Assembly: GCA_963834685.1 (NCBI GenBank)
Contig: CAWICW010000015.1
Span: 1 to 64,000 of the forward strand
Direction: 5' to 3'
Source: Palsa-504 sp963834685
GTDB taxonomy: Bacteria > Actinomycetota > Actinomycetes > Streptosporangiales > Streptosporangiaceae
DNA length: 64,000 bases
A model generated the notes under the pieces. That model was not told where the DNA came from. It made no database searches and was given only the letters and a program-made list of their open reading frames with translations. A program made the translations under genes and the position numbers. Each line of letters starts with the position of its first letter. Positions within the stretch are counted from its first letter, which is position 1. Shown here piece after piece: positions 59,593 through 64,000 of this stretch.

Positions 59593-61050
59593 CTAGCGGA
59601 GCTGCCAGGCGGGGCCTTCGGGGGTGTCGGTGAGGTGGACGCCGAGTTTGTCGAGCTCGGCGCGGAGCTGGTCGGCGCGGGCCCAGTCGCGTTCCTTGCG
59701 GGCCTGGGTGCGGTCCGCGACGAGCTCCTCGATGGCGTGCCGTTCTGCTTCGGTGAGGTCTTCGATGGCGCGGCGGTCTTCCAGGTCGGCCGGGTCGAGG
59801 GTGGCCAGGCCCAGGCCGAGCAGCGCGTCGGCGGCGGCGACTACGGCACGCAGGCCGTCCGGGGTGATTTCCGGATCGCGCAGGGCATCCTGGAGGGCGG
59901 CCAGGAGCCTGGGGGTGCTGAAGTCGGCCGAGATGGCGGCGTCGATGAGGTCCAGGGCGCGGGGCTCGGCCGTTTTCGCGGCTTCGTCGAGGGTCTCGAT
60001 GGCAGGTAGCGGGCGGAGCGGCTGGACCCGGGCGGCCAGCCGGCGCAGGGTGGCCTGGGCCGCGTCGATGGCGGCGGTGGTGAAGTCGAGCTGGCTGCGG
60101 TAGTGGCCGCCGAGCAGGAACAACCGGAACGCCGCCGGGTGGTACCCGGCCTCGATGAGGTCGGCCAGCCGGGGCGCGCCGCCCGCGGACTTGGCCATCT
60201 TCGCGGTGCCCAGCTGCAGGAACTCGTTGTGCAGCCAGTACCGGACCCACGGCTGGCCGTCGGCCAGGAAGGCCTCGCTCTGCGCGATCTCGTTCACGTG
60301 GTGCAGCTCGCGGTGGTCGATCCCGCCGGTGTGGATGTCGAAGTGCGGGCCGAGCAGCGCGATGCTCATCACCGAGCACTCCAGGTGCCAGCCGGGCGTG
60401 CCCCAGCCCCACGGGGAGTCCCAGCGCAGCACGCGGCGGCGCCCGGGCTCCTCGGTGCGCCACAGCGCGAAGTCGGTCTTACTGCGGCGGCCCGCCACCT
60501 GCTCGACCCGCGCGGCTTCCCGCTGGCCCTCGGCGTGCAGCTGGGCCAGCTCGCCGTAGCGGGGGTCCCTGGCGGTGTCGAAGTACAGGCCCGACGGCAG
60601 GCGGTAGGTGTAGCCCCGGGCCTCCAGGGTGGCGGCGAACTCGATCATCTGCGGCACGTAGGCGCTGGCCCGCGGGTACTCGGCGGCGGGCAGGATGTTC
60701 AGCGTGGCCAGGTCGTCGAAGAACGCCCGGGTGTAGAACTCGGCGATCTCCAGCACCGAACGCCGTTCCCGGGCCGCGGCCACCTCCATCTTGTCCTCGC
60801 CGGTGTCGGCGTCGGAGACCGCGTGCCCCACGTCGGTGATGTTGACCACGTGCCGGACCCGGACACCCTTCCAGCGCAGCGCGCGGCGCACCGTGTCGGC
60901 GAACACGTAGGCGCGCATGTTGCCCAGGTGCGGGTAGGCGTACACGGTCGGCCCGCAGCTGTACATGCCGGTCACGTCGCCGGACGGGACGAAGTCCTCC
61001 ACCCGCCGCCCGAGCGAGTTGTAGAGGCGAAGCTGATGGCCGTTCGTCAC
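59593..61050 (-). CDS. cysS: cysteinyl-tRNA synthetase
   Basis: 485 aa. Zinc ligand Cys and the HIGH-equivalent in GMYSCGPTVYAYPHLGNMRA (about 28-47), WHLECSVM with the second zinc Cys at about 220, HTGGIDHRELHHVNEIAQSE with the zinc His, and KMAKSAGG (KMSKS) at about 283-290. The C-terminal DALR-type helical domain is complete. The length fits bacterial CysRS rather than the shorter MshC ligase. It charges tRNA-Cys in the cytoplasm. Two other aminoacyl-tRNA synthetase genes, lysS and hisS, lie within 8 kb. Confidence 0.95.
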   Translation of the reverse strand: MTNGHQLRLYNSLGRRVEDFVPSGDVTGMYSCGPTVYAYPHLGNMRAYVFADTVRRALRWKGVRVRHVVNITDVGHAVSDADTGEDKMEVAAARERRSVLEIAEFYTRAFFDDLATLNILPAAEYPRASAYVPQMIEFAATLEARGYTYRLPSGLYFDTARDPRYGELAQLHAEGQREAARVEQVAGRRSKTDFALWRTEEPGRRRVLRWDSPWGWGTPGWHLECSVMSIALLGPHFDIHTGGIDHRELHHVNEIAQSEAFLADGQPWVRYWLHNEFLQLGTAKMAKSAGGAPRLADLIEAGYHPAAFRLFLLGGHYRSQLDFTTAAIDAAQATLRRLAARVQPLRPLPAIETLDEAAKTAEPRALDLIDAAISADFSTPRLLAALQDALRDPEITPDGLRAVVAAADALLGLGLATLDPADLEDRRAIEDLTEAERHAIEELVADRTQARKERDWARADQLRAELDKLGVHLTDTPEGPAWQLR

Positions 61051-61061
61051 GGTCTCCCAGG

Positions 61062-61715
61062 CTACCGGCGCCGGCGCTCGTAGTAGTCGTGGTCGCGGCG
61101 GATCAGGCGCTGGACTTCGGCCCGCTGCCGCTCGTCGAGCTTGGTTCCGGAGTCGTTGACCAGGCTCAGTATGTAGCCGGTCGAGGTGCCGACGTGGACG
61201 GTGGGGTGGCGGCGGGGACCGATCCGCGACCGGCGGTGGGTGAGGACCACCACGCGCTCGACGGTGACCCGCTGGCCGCGCTCGTACAGGAACCGTTCCA
61301 GTTCGCCGGCCGAGTCGTTGAGCTGCTCGCTCGGCGAGCGGCCCTTGCGGTCGGCGACCGGCCGCTGCTCAACCAGGTTCCCGTAGTTGTCGTACTTGTC
61401 GGCCCGCCAGCGGTCACCGTCGATGTGCACGGTGGCGTTGAGGTTCTTCACCTCGATGGCGAACAGCCCTCGGGGGCCGAGCAGGAGGTGGTCGATCTCG
61501 CCGCGCCGGTTGCGGTAGCCGCGCAGCAGCGTCCAGTCGTCGTCCAGGGCCCGGCCCAGTTCGGCCGCGACCAGCTGCTCTCCCGCGATCCCGGCTCTGA
61601 TCTTCTCCTCGGTATCGCTGTCACCGGCGTGCGGGCCCGCAGAACCAGGAACGCAATGTACTACATGTAGTACACTGCTGGTATGGAAGCTACCGCCCGG
61701 GAACTCAACCAGCAC
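61062..61715 (-). CDS. NERD-domain (nuclease-related) protein
   Basis: Up to 217 aa. NERD signature: AGEQLVAAELGRALDDDWTL, YRNRRGEIDHLLLGPRGLFA with the E-I-D-H pattern and IEVKNL (Asp..Glu-x-Lys, a PD-(D/E)xK-like nuclease core). The C-terminal half (VVVLTHRRSRIGPRRHPTV and a late LDERQRAEVQRLIRRDHDYY) is conserved in actinomycetes. Start unresolved: the frame is open to ATG 61715, which overlaps the divergent antitoxin gene, and no in-frame ATG or GTG with a ribosome site lies before the conserved region. Possibly a DNA-processing protein; activity not shown. Confidence 0.82.
   Translation of the reverse strand: MLVEFPGGSFHTSSVLHVVHCVPGSAGPHAGDSDTEEKIRAGIAGEQLVAAELGRALDDDWTLLRGYRNRRGEIDHLLLGPRGLFAIEVKNLNATVHIDGDRWRADKYDNYGNLVEQRPVADRKGRSPSEQLNDSAGELERFLYERGQRVTVERVVVLTHRRSRIGPRRHPTVHVGTSTGYILSLVNDSGTKLDERQRAEVQRLIRRDHDYYERRRR
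61657..61674. promoter_or_regulatory. 18-bp perfect palindromic operator of the Phd/PIN toxin-antitoxin genes
   Basis: TGTACTACATGTAGTACA, exactly self-complementary, ends 8 nt before the antitoxin ATG. Phd/YefM antitoxins bind such palindromes to repress their own operon. It also lies inside the longest reading of the divergent NERD gene. Confidence 0.75.
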
Positions 61716-61940
61716 ACCGCACAGGTCCTCGCTCGGGTCGAGGCGGGCGAGACCGTCACCGTGACCAAGAGCGGCCGGCCGGTGGCGGTACTGCGGCCGT
61801 ACGGTCCGGAAGACCCGCCGGACTACCCATTCCGCACCGATCCCATGGGCATGGACGATTCCGTGCCCACGTTCGATGGAGCTTCCGATTTCTCCGAACG
61901 GGTGGATGAGCTGCTAGCGGGATTCGGCGGCGATGAGTGA
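61683..61940 (+). CDS. type II antitoxin, Phd/YefM family
   Basis: 85 aa. Residues 1-45 match the Phd/YefM DNA-binding fold (ATARELNQHTAQVLARVEAG, ETVTVTKSGRPVAVL). The acidic tail (about 50-85) should bind and neutralise the PIN toxin encoded next. The stop overlaps the toxin start by 8 nt. A palindromic operator lies just before the ATG, giving autorepression. The leader is almost absent, so translation may be leaderless. Confidence 0.9.
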   Translation: MEATARELNQHTAQVLARVEAGETVTVTKSGRPVAVLRPYGPEDPPDYPFRTDPMGMDDSVPTFDGASDFSERVDELLAGFGGDE

Positions 61941-62385
61941 ACCGCTTCCGGTAGTCGTGGCAGACACCTCGGCCCTCATCGCGTTCTTCAATGCCGCCGA
62001 CGAACACCACAAGCGCGTTCAGGAAGGCTTCGCGCAGATCGGCCATCTGGTTGTCTCACCCTGCGTCTTGACCGAGCTCGACTACCTCATCGCCAGCCGG
62101 CAGGGACCGGCTCCGGCCCGGGCCGCTCTGAGCTACATCGCAGGACGGGTCGCCGCCGGGCGCTGGGAAGTCCCCGCGATCGGCCCGCTTCTCCTAGCCG
62201 CCCATTCGGTGCTCGGTGACTATCCCGACATCGGCCTAGCGGAGGCTATCAACGCGGTGCTGGCGCGGGAATTCCGCACCGACGTCATCGCAACACTGGA
62301 CCAGCGTCATTTCCGGATGATCCGCCCGCTTACCCGACACGACGCTTTCCGGCTGCTCCCAGCCGATGTACCAAGCCGAGCCTGA
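61933..62385 (+). CDS. PIN-domain toxin (VapC-like RNase)
   Basis: 150 aa. The PIN acidic quartet can be placed: D11 (VVADTSALIAFF), E48 (VLTELDYL), D99 (YPDIGLAEA) and D123 (VIATLDQRHFR). Such toxins are Mg-dependent ribonucleases that cut tRNA or rRNA and slow growth when the antitoxin is degraded. It pairs with the Phd-type antitoxin by an 8-nt gene overlap. Pairing of a Phd antitoxin with a PIN toxin is common in actinomycetes. Confidence 0.92.
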   Translation: MSEPLPVVVADTSALIAFFNAADEHHKRVQEGFAQIGHLVVSPCVLTELDYLIASRQGPAPARAALSYIAGRVAAGRWEVPAIGPLLLAAHSVLGDYPDIGLAEAINAVLAREFRTDVIATLDQRHFRMIRPLTRHDAFRLLPADVPSRA

Positions 62386-62390
62386 TCTGG

Positions 62391-62750
62391 TCAGAGCCGG
62401 CAGGTGATTTCCAGGCCGTCGGATTCGGGGAAGCTGACGGAGAGGTAGCCGCGGGCGGGGGCGCGGACGTAGGACAGGTAGTCAGTCATCTGATCGGCCA
62501 TGGACACGGTGTCGTCGGCTACGACCAGGGCGCCGGGGGCCAGGCGGGGCTCGAGCAGGCGCAGGACCGGGAGGTAGAGGCCCTTCCAGCCGTCCAGCAG
62601 GAGGAACCCGACCGGGCCGGGGACGCTGGCCAGGGTTTCCCGCGCGTCGCGTTCGCGCATGGTGGCCCACTGCGTGTCGTCGGCGTCCGCGGCGTGGAAC
62701 AGCCGGTCGAGCAGGGGGCGGACGGGCGGCGAGGTGAGGGAGTTCGGCAC
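62391..62750 (-). pseudogene. O-methyltransferase with the SAM-binding core deleted in frame
   Basis: 119 aa. Residues 1-36 (MPNSLTSPPVRPLLDRLFHA to TMRERDA) match the usual N-terminus of actinomycete class I O-methyltransferases, and residues 37-119 (ARETLASVPGPVGFLLLDGW, LYLPVLRLLEPRLAPGALVV, ADDTVS) match their last third. The middle ~100 residues, with motif I, are absent, and the two parts are joined in frame at RERD/ARETL. The remnant can neither bind SAM nor act. It may still be translated. A direct repeat around CGCGA at the joint suggests a simple deletion. Confidence 0.7.
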
Positions 62751-62863
62751 CGTCTCAGCCTAGACGTCGCTGGCCTGCGGGATCGGCTCTTGCCGGGGGT
62801 AGGCCGCGCCGTTAGTGTTGATCGGGCCAACGACGAGGTTGTCAGTACGGGAGGGAGAAGTTA

Positions 62864-63049
62864 ATGGCCGGGAAATTCGTCCTGGAAAAGGGCAGCACGG
62901 GTAAGTTCCACTTCAACCTGCATGCGGCGAACGGTCAGGTGATCGCGACCAGCCAGCACTATGAGAGCAAGGAATCCGCGCTGCACGGCATCGAGTCGGT
63001 CAAGCACAATGCGCCCGACGCTCCGGTCGAGGACAAGACCGAAGGCTAA
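62864..63049 (+). CDS. DUF1508 (YegP-like) small protein
   Basis: 61 aa. One DUF1508 unit: FVLEKGSTGKFHFNLHAANG, QVIATSQHYESKESALHGIE, SVKHNAP. The family normally has one or two such units with the K-x-FxFxLxA pattern. ATG follows GGGAGGGAGAAG, a strong ribosome site. Function is unknown (E. coli YegP included); related proteins are induced in stress or stationary phase. A GC-rich terminator follows 18 nt after the stop. Confidence 0.9.
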   Translation: MAGKFVLEKGSTGKFHFNLHAANGQVIATSQHYESKESALHGIESVKHNAPDAPVEDKTEG

Positions 63050-63067
63050 AGAAGAACAGAAACGTAC

Positions 63068-63093
63068 CGGGGCGCCGCGCCAGCGGCGCCCCG
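63068..63093. terminator. GC stem-loop terminator after DUF1508
   Basis: CGGGGCGCCGC (63068-63078), loop GCCA, GCGGCGCCCCG (63083-63093): an 11-bp perfect stem followed by AGGTCTTT. It lies between the DUF1508 gene and the convergent small gene and can serve both. Confidence 0.85.
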
Positions 63094-63112
63094 AGGTCTT
63101 TGCGGGTGTCCG

Positions 63113-63301
63113 CTAGTTCTGGTTGCCCTGCTGGTCTGTGCCCAGGAAGCCCTCGGCCTGCTGGTCGGCGCCCTCGATCTCGCTGTTGAACTTTCCGCCG
63201 GTCTTGTTCTCGGCTTCCTGCTCGACCTGATCCAGGCCCTTGTCCACCATGTCACCGTGCTCGCCAGCGAGATTCTTCGCCTCGTCCATCCAATCCGGCA
63301 T
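63113..63301 (-). CDS. MT0933-like antitoxin-family small protein
   Basis: 62 aa, starting MPDWMDEAKNLAGEHGDMVD followed by KGLDQVEQEAENKTGGKFN. This is the MT0933_antitox (PF14013) pattern: an amphipathic acidic/basic helix pair ending in GGK. Most such genes in mycobacteria and streptomycetes have no proven toxin partner, and none is adjacent here. ATG follows GGAAGGAACACC. Highly charged, soluble. Confidence 0.85.
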   Translation of the reverse strand: MPDWMDEAKNLAGEHGDMVDKGLDQVEQEAENKTGGKFNSEIEGADQQAEGFLGTDQQGNQN

Positions 63302-63355
63302 GGTGTTCCTTCCCCTCCAGTTGCCCGACTTAGCTGCGGCCTTTACCGTAGCAGG

Positions 63356-63832
63356 ATGGTCGCGGCGCTGGCAGTCGGCGGGGTCCTGCTGGCGATGATG
63401 GTCGCGGCGTCCGGGTACGCCGCCGTCATGCTGCCCCCGGACGCGCGTATCCCCCTTCACCTGGGCTCTCATGAGCACGTCTTGCTGGTCTCCAAGCGCG
63501 CGGGGCTGGTCATCTGGCCCGCGGCGGGCGCGGTCCTGTACGGGATCCTCGGCGGGGTCAGCGCGAGCAGCCTGGCCGCCGGCTGGGTACCCGGGGTGCG
63601 AGACGTGCTGATGCCCGCGGTGATGGTCGTGGTGCTGGGCTTCCAGGTGGGAGCGCTGGTGCTGGCCGCGCGAGGAGATCTGACCCCCGCGTTAATCAGT
63701 GGTGGCCCTCGAGGCGGCGGCCCGTACCATTTGCATGTCCGGCGCTCGCATGTCCGGCGCTCGCATAAGGGAAGGTGCCATGAAGATCGACAACAGTCCG
63801 GCCCGGGGAATGCGGGATCTGCTGCCCGCTGA
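63356..63832 (+). CDS. small membrane protein (DUF1648-like), 3' end overlapping hisS
   Basis: About 158 aa from ATG 63356. Three hydrophobic stretches (VAALAVGGVLLAMMVAASGY, AGLVIWPAAGAVLYGILGGV, VLMPAVMVVVLGFQVGALVL) and the segment DARIPLHLGSHEHV, which resembles the 'P-x-H-W/F-...-G' signature of DUF1648 membrane proteins. After residue about 118 it is Arg/His/Gly-rich, reading through a duplicated 15-bp unit and 53 nt into hisS in another frame. The native stop may have been lost or shifted; the last part is probably not original. Confidence 0.6.
   Translation: MVAALAVGGVLLAMMVAASGYAAVMLPPDARIPLHLGSHEHVLLVSKRAGLVIWPAAGAVLYGILGGVSASSLAAGWVPGVRDVLMPAVMVVVLGFQVGALVLAARGDLTPALISGGPRGGGPYHLHVRRSHVRRSHKGRCHEDRQQSGPGNAGSAAR
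63734..63763. repeat. 15-bp tandem duplication upstream of hisS
   Basis: CATGTCCGGCGCTCG occurs twice directly in tandem (63734-63748, 63749-63763), 16 nt before the hisS start. Same unit length as the duplications at 10.3, 26.7 and 38.3 kb. Confidence 0.85.
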
Positions 63833-64000
63833 CGTCTCGGTCCGTGACCATGTGCTCGAGTCGATCGTGGCGGTGTACCGGCGGTTCGGGTACCAGCGGA
63901 TCGAGACCCCGGCGCTGGAGGATATCAACCGGCTGCAGAGCGGGGAGGGCGCGGACAACGAGAAGCTCGTCTACCAGGTGCTGCGGCGGGGGCTGCCCGC
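63780..64000 (+). CDS. hisS: histidyl-tRNA synthetase (5' part, runs off the window)
   Basis: 73 codons are present. MKIDNSPARGMRDLLPADVS with GMRD-LLP is the standard N-terminus of bacterial HisRS, followed by VYRRFGYQRIETPALED, the class II motif 1. ATG follows AAGGGAAGGTGCC. The rest lies beyond position 64000. It overlaps the end of the preceding membrane-protein frame. Confidence 0.93.
   Translation, partial: MKIDNSPARGMRDLLPADVSVRDHVLESIVAVYRRFGYQRIETPALEDINRLQSGEGADNEKLVYQVLRRGLP

Noticed and set aside
55740..61050. T-box leaders or tRNA genes beside lysS and cysS
   Set aside because: Upstream gaps are too short for a T-box, and no cloverleaf or TTCGANTC-type T-arm was seen.

Overview
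This window comes from a very GC-rich actinomycete chromosome. The signs are the near-universal G/C third positions, GTG/TTG starts, F420-type luciferase-like oxidoreductases, a 'conservon' sensor pair, SigK/RskA, and class I lysyl-tRNA synthetase. A Streptosporangiales-like soil actinomycete would fit, but the family cannot be fixed from sequence alone. No rRNA, tRNA, CRISPR array, prophage or intact transposon was recognised. The only IS trace is a decayed IS66 transposase fragment.

Layout. 0.3-9 kb: amidohydrolase, methyltransferase, PHS-type MFS transporter, universal stress protein, orphan branched-chain-type binding lipoprotein, and a CvnA/CvnB pair whose usual DUF742 and GTPase partners are absent. 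9-16 kb: GNAT, SRPBCC + F420 oxidoreductase, a fused FeS/molybdopterin hydroxylase, and TerC joined out of frame to an EF-hand tail. 16-24 kb: secreted lipoprotein, kinase-like phosphotransferase, membrane sensor, then a SigK module. In that module rskA-sigK is divergent from a membrane-anchored sulfite-oxidase-type molybdoenzyme and an MPT70/83-like fasciclin lipoprotein, with twin SigK-like promoters between them. 24-33 kb: a DUF523/DUF1722 gene, then an operon typical of light-inducible clusters (TIGR01777 epimerase, FAD oxidoreductase, DUF1365, two cyclopropane-synthase-like methylases, DUF1295, a Cys-rich microprotein). It is divergent from a CarH/LitR-like B12 photoreceptor-repressor and next to the cobinamide-salvage gene cbiZ. 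33-39 kb: NAD kinase, methyltransferase, and an ABC exporter operon with a serine-hydrolase pseudoenzyme. 39-48 kb: SDR/quinone oxidoreductase, Ser/Thr kinase, SGNH hydrolase, GT87 mannosyltransferase and a large LAL regulator. 48-52 kb: a decayed zone with sigma/anti-sigma and IS66 remnants around an intact secreted beta-propeller. 52-64 kb: SDR, M20 peptidase, pseudokinase, LysRS, antiporter, CysRS, NERD protein, Phd/PIN toxin-antitoxin pair, DUF1508 and MT0933-type small proteins, and the start of hisS.

Two patterns cut across the gene list. First, a dispersed 16-nt element (ACCACGGACCGTTCGG and variants) occurs at seven intergenic or gene-end sites. At three of them it is paired as an inverted repeat around an AT-rich loop, and two copies show compensatory base changes, as expected for a conserved hairpin. 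Second, an unusual number of genes are interrupted by single-base shifts or by deletions joining unrelated genes (TerC/EF-hand, ABC remnant/metallophosphoesterase remnant, both CFA methylases, the B12 photoreceptor, an F420 oxidoreductase fragment, NAD kinase end, anti-sigma factor, an O-methyltransferase lacking its SAM core). Several single-base shifts lie in C/G runs, so sequencing error must be excluded before calling them decay. The multi-gene junctions are harder to explain that way.
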